A program made the position numbers and the translations under genes. Of a stretch of DNA of 64,000 nucleotides, positions 22,171 through 34,500 are shown in pieces. The notes under the pieces are model-generated. The model was not told the origin of the DNA. It saw only the letters and a list, made by a program, of their open reading frames with translations, and searched no databases. The number at the start of each line of letters is the position of its first letter. Position 1 is the first letter of the stretch. Origin of the DNA: Macrophomina tecta (Eukaryota; Ascomycota; Dothideomycetes; Botryosphaeriales; Botryosphaeriaceae); assembly GCA_024180945.1 (NCBI GenBank), contig JAKSGN010000037.1:687501-751500 (forward strand), read 5' to 3'.

Positions 22171-25100
22171 TTATAAAGTACTTCGCGTTTCCTAACTTAT
22201 TCTAGAGCTCGTTAATACGTAAAAGCGGGTAGCGATTCTTAATCGTAATATCGTTAAGTTATCGATAGTTAATATAGAGGCGTAACTTACTATTCTTCTT
22301 AGAGATAAAGAGAATCAGATATCCGGCTAATAATATTAATAGCTAAATATATCCTCGTTTAAGGTTCTTCTTAATATATTTCTTTAAAGCCTCTATTTCC
22401 TTCTTTAATAAGAAATAGATAGGCTTATAAGCTAGTTTTATTTCTAGCTTAAGCGGAATCTCGTAGTTCTATAGTTAGTACTTTAGTAAGTCTCCCTTTT
22501 CTCTTTCTTAATAAATGGTAACTAGGTTCTAATATTCGTCGGGTACCGTTTCTATTTCCGGTATTAGAGGTATTTTTTATAGTTACTACTATATTTCTAA
22601 ACTACCGTATTATTCTCTTTTAATCCTCGTAGGATTATCTTCTTTAATAGAAGTTAAATAGTTTTTATTTCTTAGCCTTTCCCGTTAGGCCCTAGCTAAT
22701 ACTCTTTATTGCACCGCCGGTAAGGGTTTAATATATATAAGGTAGACCTATTATTCTTAGCATCGTATACGCCTAAATACCTCTTTTAAGATTATCTAGA
22801 CGTCTATAAGAGGTTCTAGGGCTACTAATTACTTTCGTGAAGCCTTATTCTTAGCCTTACGCTTTCTCCGCGTAGTTCTTCGTAATAAGTGTTATACCTA
22901 ATTTTCGGGAATACTCGACTTAGTAGGGCTTACTCCGCTTAAGGCGCTATATTTTACCGAAAAGACGGCGTCTCGTACGCTATAGTTCTAGTTCTATCTT
23001 AGGCCTTTCTTAAGATTGCTGTTAATACTACTAACGCTAGGCCTTACGCTATTATTTAAGTCTTGCATTTCTTCTAATAATTCGAGGGTATCGTTTTACT
23101 TAGTAGGGCTTATTTCTACGATAGAATTATATTCTACTAAGAAGGCTTCGCTTTCTACGTCGTAGTCCTAGTTCTAACTTATACTATTATCGGAGTCGCC
23201 TATATAGTTACTATATTTAGGCCTTATACTAGCTACTTCCCGTTTTATACTAAAGATATATTCTTAGAAGATATCTAGTAGTTCTTATTTAATATTCTTA
23301 TAACTACTCTCGGGGTTTTTAATAATATCCTAAATTTTCTATTGTAGAAAGAGTATATCGCTCGCCTAGTTAATAAGAGGGTTGCGAGTCCTAAGCTAAG
23401 ATATTCTAAGAATAACGTTGTATCCCGGGATTCTTTAGATATTAAGGGTAACCTAATTAGTATATTCGTTAATTTCTAGTAAGACTTCTTCTATCTTAAT
23501 ACGTACCTATTCTTCTTCGTAGTCGGCGTTTCTTCTATTAAATCCGCTAAGAGAGTAGAGTTCTTTCTTTTTTTAATAAGAGATATTTAATTCTTATACT
23601 AGCTCGTTATAGATAAAGTCTCTATTTAATCTACTATCGACTAGTATCGAGATTATACGTCCTTATAGAACTCTAGTAATCTTAAATTATTTCTAAAGTT
23701 TCTTTCCGGTAAGAGTTTCCGTATTCGATATACGTAATACTATATAAAGGAACCTAGACTATAGCCCCTAGATTAATTCTAATACTATAGGGCCGTCTAG
23801 TTTTTTAGCTTTAGATAGCCGTAGACTTTACTATATATATAGTCCTTCTATTCGTTAACTTAAAGATATACTTACTTCTAGTCGGTCTATTTATTAGTAT
23901 ATAACTATTTCTACTAGTAGACTATATTCTTTCGTACCTAATATTAAAAAGCTAGCTAGTTAAGTTTCTCGTCTAATATCTACTAAAGCGTACGGTTCTA
24001 GATAGTTACCGTACTATACTAATAAAGAATTCTTACTAACTCTCGAAGAAAGTCGTAGTCTACTTACTATTAAGTAGTTATTCCTTAATAATAAAGTATT
24101 ACGAGCGCGGTTTTCTTTGTAACGATAAGTTCGTACTTCTTCCTATCTTACTCGATATGGATTTTCTAGAGGGTCCCTTAGCGCTATATCTATAGTACTA
24201 TAAGGGCTAATTCTCTCTCGTAGAAAATCTAGATTATCTAGGCGAGTTAATTATTCTTATTTATTATTTCTACGCTAATCCCGTACTTAGCTGCAAGGCG
24301 CTCGAGTTCTAAAAGAATTATAGAGTCCGGTATAGCTTCTACTTCGCTATCTATTAAGTTGTATAGTTCTTTGATTTTACTATTTACGAGCTTCTCGTCT
24401 AAGGAGAAGCTATTAATAATATTATTAATTTCGATAACTTCTTCGTTCCTAGTTATTATACCGAATCGTCGAGGTTCGTAGGGGTACTATCCCGATATAT
24501 CTTTACTACTTTAGTATATCTAGTAGTTATCGTCGTAGTAGGCTATCTAGTATAGCGTATCGTAGTTATCTTAGCGAAATATAACTAATACTTTACGTTA
24601 AGCGCTTAAGGTCTACTTTCTATCTTTCTTATTACGAGGGTTCTATGGATACTTAGAAGAGAAGTACTTATTACTACCGTAGGTAATATAGAGTCGATTT
24701 TTATAGCGCTATTTCTACTCGTTTATCTAGTTTAGGTTAGGTTCTTTAGGCTTCTTATTATTATTTCGACTATTATTATTGCCCTTCTTAGAATTCTATC
24801 TATTAGCTACGTCGAGGGCTATAGCGTCTTCGCCTTCGAGGGTTATTCTTTTACGGCGAGGCTTCGAGGTATTAGCTTATCGAGAACCTATTTTCTATTC
24901 GTATATATAACTATTAATCTAAGACGTAAGGTCTACTATCTTCTAAAAGATAAACGGGTATTCGTAGGTAATTATATTTCTCTTAACTTCTTTCTTTAGG
25001 CTCTTATAGAAGAGGTCGCGGAAAGTCTTGTCTAACTATTTAAGATAGGCTATAAGCTATTAAAACTTAGTTATATAGATAGCTATAGATCCTAGTTATT

Positions 25101-25708
25101 TAACGGTTATAATATTATTAGAGGCTTTACGAACTTTATCTTAATTATTAAAAGTAGCCCTAAGATTATCTATAAATCCCGCGTAGATACCGAAGATTTC
25201 TTTAGTCTTTTCTCGTCTCTTCTCGAGAGAGTGTTCGTTAGCTAGATAATCGCGAAGATATAGTTCTATCTATACCTCTACCGTTCCTCTAAGATAGGTT
25301 AATACGAAGAGTACTTCCTCGGCGTCGCTATTAAATTATACTTAGTTAAACTAGAGGTAACGTTTTATCTAGAGTAGAAAGAATTAGAGCTTCTTTTTAT
25401 TTCTATCGAACTTCTTAGATACCGCTACTTTAACCTTAGTAGCGCTCCGCTTTATTATATACTCGATTAGTCGAGCGTTCTAAGTTTTTAGTTCCTCGAT
25501 AAGCTATAAGAGCTTAGCTCTAGTAGACTCCGTTTACTATAAGAGCTAAGCTAGCCCCTAGACACCCTAAACTTAACCCTTAGCCGGGTCGACCTCTATC
25601 TAAGATCCTAGTACTATTACTATTTCCTAAACTCGTTAGAGTGTAATACCTTACCTAATAAGACTTAATCTTAGAGCCCTTCTCTTCTTATAAGAATAGT
25701 AGTTAAAG

Positions 25709-26164
25709 TATAATAAGCGGGCCTCTATCTCTAAGAATCTAAATACCGAAGAGAAAGAAAACCTATTAAGGAGGTTTTCCTTAAGTAGATATAAGAAGAG
25801 AGTAAGAGTAAGTCGAATACGTAATAAGACTAAGTACTACGTGCGAAGGCCGTATTACTAATAAAGTTTAAATTCTATTATTAAAGTTAACTACGAAGGT
25901 TAAAGCTATCTAAGAAGTATAGTTTATATATAAGTAGAAAAGTATATATAATCTAGCGTTTATAAAGTTTATCTCTATAGGTAATCTAAACTATCTAAAC
26001 TAGTATTCGAGAGTTTATTCTGCCAAGCCCTCATAAACTAATAAACTAGTAGGGTATTACGTAACCTCCGTCTTTTTCTAGTGGACCTTTGCCGGTGCTC
26101 GTCTACGCCCCGCTTGTTCCTTTCCCCTATCTGTCCCAGGTCCTGTGAAGGCTGCGCCGTAACA
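25709..26164. repeat. right LTR (456 bp)
   Basis: Direct repeat of 18314-18769. Its left part is strongly RIP-mutated. Its last roughly 140 bases retain high GC and the intact CGTAACA end, mirroring the gradient seen in the left LTR. Confidence 0.88.
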
Positions 26165-26366
26165 CCGGTGCGGACACATCGGATAAAACCAAATTAGAAC
26201 CGGCTTTTGCGAAGAGGATTAACATCTAAGTTCCAATGCTCCTACAAAAAATATCAAAACGGTTTACCCACTTAAGTAGTCAAGATAATATGCCGATTCA
26301 TAGCGCTTACCCCCCAGCCCCAGTGATTACTACGTTCTTGCCGTCCAACCGAAATAAGTCCGACAT
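26165..26366 (-). pseudogene. short-chain dehydrogenase, severed N-terminal exons
   Basis: Minus-strand continuation of the SDR gene at 17527-18313. An ATG at 26366 begins MSDLFRLDGKNVVITGAGG, the Rossmann cofactor-binding start missing from the other part. A GTAAGC...TTGTAG intron follows (about 26242-26310). The next exon codes the rest of the glycine-rich turn (SIG) and a beta strand ending LVLSDVSA at the LTR boundary. The target-site duplication preserves the frame between the two halves. Oddity: an in-frame TAG at 26226-26228, 62 bases from the LTR, fits a CAG-to-TAG RIP change. The gene is therefore broken twice. Confidence 0.85.
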
Positions 26367-27104
26367 GATCTGTTATAAAAGAATGTTGTTTCCGGATTGC
26401 GCCTAGAGGTTTGCAATGGCTAAATCAGTGATATGTATATAAATCGAAATATATGTCGCAGAGAGAAATTAATGAACAATACGAGTAAGCAGACGCAACG
26501 CAACGCAAAGCACGCCGTCAGAATGCTTATAACCGTAACTTCTGGTTAAGATGACTACTACAGGTCATTTGTTTTCCCTTTGCTTTTATATTGTGGGCAG
26601 GAAGCGTATGGGTCACGATAAGTGTATATTCTTCCTCTGCTGACGCAAATCGCAGCCATCACCTGCCATGGGCAGGCGGTTTCAGGACTCGCATTCCTGA
26701 GTAGTAATAATTGGAATGACGCGGATGCTTTTCATTTTATTGCCGCCTATGATAAAAATCATCAGAAATTCTAGAGATTGGATGCCTAACCCGGATTGGG
26801 ACAACTTTGGTCATCACACAATGAGTACGTTATATGACGTAATTGCTAGCGTGAAGTTTGTTTTCACATTACCCACTCGGATGCACTCGCTGATTATGTA
26901 ACTTCGGAACTGCGATGCTCGTGCAGGATTACGGCCAATGTCTACGGCAGGAACAGGTTGCGTCCGAATGGGTTCCGTGGGAAGGGGCTTTTCTTTGTTC
27001 ACCTCCAACCCGGTATGGCAACCTTCGGAACAGCGGCTTTTGCGACATAATATTGAAAAGATACCTGCTGTTTTTGGGTAATATCATCGGCTAGATCATT
27101 TGCG
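26367..27104. other. intergenic, SDR / P450 C divergent region
   Basis: About 740 bases between divergent starts. It includes a TGACGTAA sequence near 26830 (one mismatch from TGACGTGA). Short frames at 26716-27008 show no motif. No other element was recognised. Confidence 0.5.
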
Positions 27105-28969
27105 ATGGCCACCGTCGGCACAGCACTTTCAATAGAGAACATACCATCCACCCGACATGATGATGGGAATCTTGTCCTGAACCCTCAGAAGGCCTTTCTT
27201 CTGTTAATACTTGTTAGCCTTTCGGTGAGTCCCAACATCCTATTGGCAAAGCACCAGAGCTCACTGTCAAAATGTGGAAGGCTTTGGCCTATCGAGCGAT
27301 CTTCCGCTTATTCTTTCATCCTCTGAGCCCTTATCCCGGACCACTCCTTGGACGCGTCACTGGACTCTACCATACATTTCATGCCTGGAAAAAGGACAAT
27401 GCGCGAAACTTCTACAATCTCCACGAGAAATATGGACCAGTAGTACGGTACTCTCCGAATGGCGTGAGCATTCGATCTCACGAAGGAGTACGCATGCTCT
27501 ATGTCAACAGTCGCTACACGAGGAAATCCGATTCCTACCTGGCTTTTCCACGAAACCCTGAAAAAGCTAGCCTCTTTTCGGCGATCAACAAGGCGGCACA
27601 CGCCAGGAAGCGGCGGCTTTTGCGTCATGGGTTCTCCGACTCTGCTCTTCGCGCAGCTGAAATCACCATAAAGCGACATGTTGCCACGCTGTGCCAGTGC
27701 TTGGAACACCTTGAAAATGACAACGAAGGAGCGTCAAAACTCCACGGCTCCGAACCACAATCACAGATTTCAGAATGGAGCACGCCGAAAAATTTCTCTG
27801 AATGGATCAACAGATTCACTTTCGACGTCTCCAGCGATTTGTCATTCTCAAAGTCCTTCCACATGATGAAGTACGAGGAAAATCGTCACATCATTAAGAT
27901 AGTGCATGAGACGCTTTGGGCAGACAATGTCGTGAGTAAAGCATCACAACACCCCCATTGCCCTGGACCACCGAGTTCACACATTTTCGATAGACAGGCT
28001 CGGCGATCAATCTGCTCCACAAATGGAAGTTGAAGTCATTGTTTTTCCCCCGACAGATTAGATCTACGTCCCATTTTGATTCCTTCGTCTACAAGGCGGC
28101 CGACGACAGGCTTGGCTCCAAAGGCAACGAGACCACCAAGGACTTCATGTATTGGTTCACCGACGCTGTAAGTCAGGAGAACGGGGAGACTTTTACAATG
28201 GAAGAGCTAGTGGAAGAGGGTATTCTTCTCATCACTGCAGGTGCGGGCCCTCCACCGCCAGCGCTTTGTTCACTACCCCATGCTCATGTTTAACGCCACC
28301 ACAGGAAGCGACACGTCATCCACGGCAATGGCAGCAACCCTTTTCTACCTTTTGCGCACCCCGCACGCGCTGGAAAAGCTGCAGAATGAGATTCGCAGCG
28401 TCTTCCGCACAGATTCGTCTATTAGCTTCGGCCCGCTGCTACAATCCTGCACGTACCTACGCGCCTGCATTGACGAAGGATTGAGGCTCGCACCCCCGGC
28501 CGGCTCGGTCCTGCACCGACAAGTTGAGGCCGGCGGCGTCGTGGTAGGCAGCGCCTTCTTTCCAGGCAATACCGACATTGGGGTCCCTGTGTTCGCGCTG
28601 CACCACGACCGCACGTATTTCCCGGACCCGTTCAAGTTCCAGCCAGAGCGATGGATTGTGGGCGAGACGCTGATTGACGGGAGCAAGGTGACTGAGGCGG
28701 CGCTGCGGCATTCAGAGAGCGCGTTCATGCCCTTCAGTGCGGGTACAAGAGGCTGCATAGGGAAGCCATTGGCGCTCTTGCAGATGTCAATCGTCTTTGC
28801 CACTCTGATGCTCAAGTACGACCTCAGGCTGTGCAAGGAAAGATGGGTGAATGGACTGCGGAGCGGGATAGGACCGGATCCGTCGGAAGAATTTGAGCTG
28901 GTGGATACATTCATTAGCTGGAAGAGCGGTCCTCTCGTGGAAGTCAGAGCACGAGAGGTAGCTGAATAA
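27105..28969 (+). CDS. cytochrome P450 monooxygenase C
   Basis: The N-terminus starts MATVGTALSIEN with a hydrophobic anchor (AFLLLILVSLS). A GTGAGT...GTGGAAG intron leads to [18 protein letters not shown]. Further introns fall after WADNV and before the I-helix, which reads [12 protein letters not shown]. ExxR is in DEGLRLAPPAGS, the PERW segment is present, and the heme loop is FSAGTRGCIGKPLA with its Cys. All junctions keep frame. It belongs to the same family as P450s A and B but is more diverged. It is codirectional with the O-methyltransferase downstream. A role in oxidising the long side chain or an amino acid is context-based inference only. Confidence 0.9.
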
Positions 28970-29462
28970 CTACCTGGCAACCATTGGACATGAGGAGATC
29001 AATCAGTTTTCAGCTCTGAGTCGAGCTCATGTTGCTTTGTTCCGTGATCAATGCATCGGCCCAAATCGTGATTATTCGTTCGGTCATCGAGAATTACCGG
29101 CCACATTTCTTTTGCTCTCCGAATATCCAACAAGCGCTTGCGGAAACTAGCCGTCACTATTTTTGACGTCAAGTGGCTGGTTTACTCGTTGGTGATCAGC
29201 AGGTGCCATGAATCTCTCCCGCGCTTGCTGACACTTTCTCAACCTTGAGCCACGGATACTCAGTTACGGGATTACGCCATGTATTGCGTCAGCTTGTGGC
29301 CACTACTGGCCATCACGCACCTGGCATGGAAAATGTCCAGTTTCCACCCACAGCTTCTCAACAGGGTTTCAAGTCCATGGTATTTGTCCGTGCCATTAAC
29401 TTCGATAATGCAGCGTCCGCGGCCTTTCTGCTTCCTGCCCACACGCGCAACCTCGCCCTATC
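28970..29462. other. intergenic, O-methyltransferase promoter
   Basis: A 490-base gap with no supported gene. It contains a perfect palindromic CRE-like TGACGTCA at 29164-29171, about 300 bases before the methyltransferase start and one base different from the candidate Api-box. Confidence 0.5.
29164..29171. promoter_or_regulatory. CRE-like palindrome TGACGTCA
   Basis: A palindromic bZIP-type site upstream of the O-methyltransferase, possibly bound by the cluster's basic-region regulator. Evidence is motif and position only. Confidence 0.3.
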
Positions 29463-30941
29463 ATGGAAAATGGAACAGACTCAACGAGGATCATCTGCCT
29501 GGCTAAAACCATCGTACAAAACACCCAAGCAGTTGATGAATACCTACGCGGCAACAACCTCCCTACGTTTGACCTGGACGATGCAGCCGCTCCAGTCGTT
29601 CCGCCAACCGCGCAATGCCCAGAGACTGAAGCGGCTCGCCATGCCGCCATGGCTGCAGCCGAGGAGCTGCACAACCTGCTGGGTGGCGCATTTGCGCCGC
29701 TGACATACGACTGGACAGGCATGGCGGTCACCCGTGCCATTGTGAAGCTCGGTGTGGCAAAGCTGGTGCCGTTGATGGACCTCAACGCCACTGCAACTGC
29801 AGGAGCAGAGAAATGCGCCATCAACGGTAGCAGCCCATCGACGAGCACAGATGCAGGGCTGATATCTATGTCCTCGCTCGCTGCCTCGGCGGGCCTGCCC
29901 GAGCCACTGCTCCGCCGACTGCTGCGGCACGCGATGACCCGCCACGTTTTTCGCGAGCCGCGCGAGGGATTCGTCGCACACACGGCTGCATCGGCGGCAC
30001 TCGCGCGTGTCGCGTCCCCGCCGCGAGAGGCATTCCAATTTGCTGCTGAGGACTTATGGCCTGCGGGGCTGCGTTTGACAGATGCCATCGCTAAGTGGCC
30101 TGCCAGCGAAGAACCGACAGAGTCGGGGTTTGCGGTGGCGCACGCTGAAGAAGGGGAGGGCGGCCAAGAGTTGAAGAGCCTTTGGCAAGTGCTGCAGCTG
30201 GATGCGGCCAAGGCGCGGCGGTTTGGTGGCATGGTGGAGCTGGAGGCTTCATTCGTCGGCTTCCCGCTTCACCAGGCCGAGTGGAGCGGGACTGTCGTGG
30301 ATGTTGGTGGGGGTTCTGGGGCAGTCTCTGTCGACCTGGCGAGGAGGTTCCCAGACGCCCGGTTCATCGTGCAGGACCTGGCCAGCGTGATCCAGGGTAG
30401 AGAGGCGGAAGTGCCAAGTGATGTGAAGGGGAGGGTACAATTCATGGCACAGTACGAGCCTCAAACTTCCGCCACTGCGCTCTCCGCTTGATCGTTTTGG
30501 CTGACCACTGCTATGCCACAGTGACCTCTTCTCAGAGCAACCAGTCGTGGGTGCAGACATCTATTTCCTTCGCTGGATCTGTCACGACTGGAGCAGCAAG
30601 TACGCGATTCAGATCATCAGGAACCTGATACCTGCCTTGAAGCATGGAGCTCGTGTCAGACTCAACGAGGGCCTGATGCCCAGACCTGGCACTTTCCCCC
30701 GCCGGCTCGAAAGGGCCATACGGTAGCTGCAACCCCGCCCGATGCATTGCTTGTGCTGACGAGTCATACCAGGGATATGGATATTGCAATGATGGCACAG
30801 TTCAACGGGCAGGAACGAGATCTTGATGAATGGAAGGAGTTATTTGCTCAAGCAGATACGCGTTTTAAATTTGTGAGCGTCGACACTGCTCCACCAGGCC
30901 TCATGGGCCTCATCGAATTTGAATGGAATACACGTGCCTAG
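29463..30941 (+). CDS. SAM-dependent O-methyltransferase
   Basis: Class I plant/fungal-type O-methyltransferase. Exon 1 starts MENGTDSTRI. An N-terminal winged-helix dimerisation region (residues 70-200) is followed by the SAM-binding motif VDVGGGSG near residue 280. An intron splits the segment after VQFMA. The next exon reads DLFSEQPVVGADIYFLR and then ICHDWS, with the catalytic His. A second GTAGCT...ACCAG intron joins to DMDIAMMAQFNG, and the protein ends EFEWNTRA at 30941. Internal sequence is Ala/Thr-rich and GC-rich. The apicidin cluster carries a similar enzyme (Aps6) thought to methylate an N-hydroxy-Trp. Here methylation of a hydroxylated amino acid of the peptide is the likely job. 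It is intact. Confidence 0.9.
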
Positions 30942-31558
30942 AAGGACGGATAGCAAAACAAGTGTCGTTTCTGAGAGACTACAAATAGACGTATTTCGCA
31001 TTGCAACTTTGACTAAATCCCGAGTCGATATCGTCTGTACTTAGACTGCGGCATTGCTGGTATGGAGAAATGCCCTAGTCTTGTGACTGTGGACAATATA
31101 TTTCCAAATTCGTCGTGCATGGACGATGTTTTGAATCGTGGGGTGTTACGGAAGGTGTTGAGGGATTTTGTCACCCTCAGCTGCATCATATGATACTAAA
31201 TTTCTTTTCGATGACGAGCACACGCCGTTCCAACGCATTATATATAGGCAGTGCTTTGATGTTCGTATCAAGGCCTCGACAATGAAGAAGACTTTTACAA
31301 TTTCCAGCGATTTCTCTCTCTTCTTTTTTGCCCCACCCTCAAACTTCACAGTGATGCTAGCGAGACACTGATATACCCTAAATTTTGCCATGCTCCAACC
31401 ACTCTAAACCGCTCTGAACCACTCTAAAACACTCTAAAACACTCTCTCAGTCGCAATCTTTTTGGAAACCTCTGGGTCTCCTAACACCAATATCCGCCCG
31501 CCACAAACTTTGGAAAGCCGCCGCTCCAATGAATCAAAACACATTACTTGAATTTCCC
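30942..31558. other. intergenic, convergent 3' ends
   Basis: About 620 bases between the methyltransferase stop and the FAS alpha stop. It contains a 10-base tandem repeat at 31398-31447. No gene was seen. Confidence 0.6.
31398..31447. repeat. imperfect 10-bp tandem repeat (CACTCTAAAA-like, 5 copies)
   Basis: Five consecutive decamers of the form (A/C)CACTCTAAA with one- or two-base variation, lying between two convergent genes. No function is evident. Confidence 0.75.
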
Positions 31559-34500
31559 TTATGTGACCAACCTAATATTTGGATCAAGAAGTACTTCCAT
31601 CTCCTTCCTAGCGTCATACGGAGGCGCCACCTTAGGCACACACATGTTATCATTGACAATGGTGTCGTTGAAGTGTTTGCAAGCAGCTTTCCATCTGGCA
31701 TCCCTTCTCCGAGCGTAGCTCTTGCACTCTGCGTCTGTAACGGTAGCGAAGAGATATCTTGGATGCACGAGGATAGTCTGCGCACCCTTTTGGCCGAATC
31801 CAAACGATGTGACCGAGCAAGCCTTGAAGTCGCCGCACCGAAGCGTACAGTTAGGGAAGAGCAGATGCTCATGCTTGCGTAACCCAGCATCGACGTTGTC
31901 CAAGTTGCGGTTGCCAGGGAGTAGACCGGTCTCAAACATCTGCATGCATTGGTTCACAGCCCACGCGCCTGCGGCGCCCTTAGAATGGCCGACCATCCAT
32001 TTCTGGCATACGCAGAGAAGAGGGTTGCCGGGCTTGCGGCCGAGGTGGTCCATCTGAGCCTGGATTACCGCCGTTTCGTTGAGGTCGTTTTGCACCGTCG
32101 AGGTGCCATGAAGCGACGCGACGGCCAGGTCATCGATTCCGAGCCCCCAGACAGCCAGGCTTCCACGTATGGGGGATATCCTGGGATCATCTCTCCAAAA
32201 GCGGTTTCCAAGCGCAAAGACAGCGTCCGCTTCGTCTTTTGCCGCCTCAGCTTCGAAAAATGCTCTGTTCTCGGCGCGGTATTGCTTCTCGTCAAAGCCC
32301 TCGGGCTGCTCGCGCCTCAACCGCTCGATCTCCTCTTCCACGGATATGAGGTTGAGCTCGAGAGACTCCTTGATCTGCTGACGACGCAAGGCCATAGTAC
32401 TTCGGCGATAGTTGATGTCGAGCAACCGATACGGGATGCTATGCCCGACATTCGACTCGCGGGCATTGGACAGCACGCCCTTGCCCGGGGCGGACACGGA
32501 GCGGCCGATCTTGTCAGCGGCTATGCCACTATGGGCGACAATGCCAAAAATGGGAAGACCCATCTCAAGGGCAAGCTTGGCTGACGTGATGACTTGGACG
32601 CCGCAGCCCTGGGATTCGACGAAGCCGCTCCGGGTAGAGCTCATCGGGCGGGTCATATCGGCGGCGGTGCGACCGGCGGCGAATTCAGCCTCAGCGTCTC
32701 CCGTGGCCTTCATGTTGCCAAACTCATAAGAAACATCTTCGGCAAAGTCTTCGAACCCGCCAATGATGCATGCCTTGGCCTTCCCGGTAATGATAAGGTC
32801 ATAGCCGGTGTCCAGGGCCTCGAGTGAGCTTGCGCAGGCCCCGACTGGCGTCTTAATGGGCCCGCTGGACGACAGCAGAAGCATGTTAACCCAAGCGCTG
32901 ACTGTGTTAACGAAGGTCTCCTGCAGGATATCGCACTGTACTGGCTTATCCAAGTGCCTGTCCCTGTGCATCTTGCGCAACGACACCATGCCACCCATGC
33001 TCGATCCAATGCATATGGCCACATCGGTGACATGGAGGTGGCTGTAGAGCTCGTAAGGATCGGTTATACCTGAGCAGAGGAGGGCTTCGACAGTGCACAC
33101 GAGCGAGTACAGCGTCACCGGATCAACTAGCTCGATGATCTCATCAGCTATCCCATACTTCTTGGCGGACCAACCCTTGGGAATCTGGCCGGCCACCGCG
33201 CCTCGACGATAGTTGGAGGCGCGGGGAACGCAAACCGTTGCTCCTGCCTTCAGTTGAACTGTGCAGGCGTCAGGTCCGGTTTGTTTAACAACGGCCTTGT
33301 CCCCGTGCTGCCTCGTAAGCTCATTGGCGACCTCTAGCGACGTTTCGAACGGCGGCATGTCTTTGGACAGCGCAATCTCCTGCATAAAGACCTTACGCTC
33401 TGGGTCATACTCGTTGTCGCTCATGGCTGGGTCAACTAGGCGAAGCCCGGTTTGCTCGCAAATGATGTCGGCATATCGCGGCTTGATGTCTGCGTCTTCG
33501 ACGGGCTCCATGGTCTGCACGTCGACCCAGCCTGACCACGTCGAGCCATCCTTCAAGAGCCCGTTATGGTGCTTGATAAGGCCCATCATCCACGCCAGCT
33601 CGATGCATCCCTCGGTGGAAAGCTCGCCGTGTGCCTCCATCTCCCATCTTGTGCGGCTACTGCCATACGGACCCAGCTCCGAGAATCCAGTAACGACAAC
33701 AGTGCGGCTGAGATCGACCATGCCCTCGAGTTGCTTCCGCAGCGGTGCTACGTCTTCGTCCCGGGGCATGGTCGGGAGCGGCAAGCGTAGTTGAGCACGA
33801 GGCCGAACGGGTGCGGGCATTGGTTGCGCACGCTTCCGGTTGATGACCGCTGCCAGCAGCTCGTCTTCTGCTTTGATGGCCTGCAAGATCTCTGCGCGCA
33901 TATTTAGACCCCGGTGGAGGTCCAATATATGCGTCTTGGGGCTCTTAATCTCCGACAGCCCGCCGCCCAAGTCGGCAACGATGGGGGCTTCGCGGCACAC
34001 GGCTACCGTCTTGCCGCCCATGAGGCCGGCAATGTACCCAGCCATCTGGGCGGTCGAGAAGGTGCGGGCGCCGAGGGCTTCGACTCCCTGTGCTAGGATG
34101 TCGTTGGTGTTCATCAGGCCAGTTCCACGCGTCCAGCCAATGACAACGCCGCAAAGGCAAAGGTAGTCGCGCCAGCTCTCCGATGACCACTTGGAAAAGG
34201 CGGCCTCCAAGCCTAGCTTCGCCTCTGCATAAAGCCCGTCGTTACCCATGGTTCCGTGGTTGGGAGAAAGCGGCAGCAGGACCAGCGCTGGCCTGGTCGT
34301 TACCCCTCGACCTCTTTTACGCCGCGCAATAGCGCCCAGAAGGCGAAGCAGACCGGTCAGCATGACACGGTGGCCCAACTCCGTTTTGGAGTCGATTTGG
34401 TCCAGCTCGCGGCCATTTGTCGACACAGCGGCGAGAGGGACGATGAAGTCAAGCTCCCATTGCTCGTCGATGTGCTCTGCAAGCGCCTCCACGTCTTGGT

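Larger units (their letters stand above)
18314..26164 (-). mobile_element. RIP-mutated Ty3/gypsy LTR retrotransposon inserted in the SDR gene
   Basis: A 7851-base AT-rich element with two 456-base LTRs that begin TG/TA and end CA/TA. The flanks are 5-base target duplications (CTGGT left, CCGGT right) differing by one transition. No long frame survives. On the minus strand a degenerate reverse transcriptase is readable near 21900-22160: FGLTNA, then AYLNDILIF in place of the usual YxDD, with TAG where Gln is expected. LTR differences are almost all C/T or G/A, as RIP produces. Pol orientation is minus, the same as the host gene. The element is dead. Confidence 0.88.

Noticed and set aside
18770..25708. 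Gene content or a centromere/AT-isochore explanation for the AT-rich block
   Set aside because: Matching 456-base LTRs, target duplications and reverse-transcriptase remnants explain the whole block as one RIP-mutated element.
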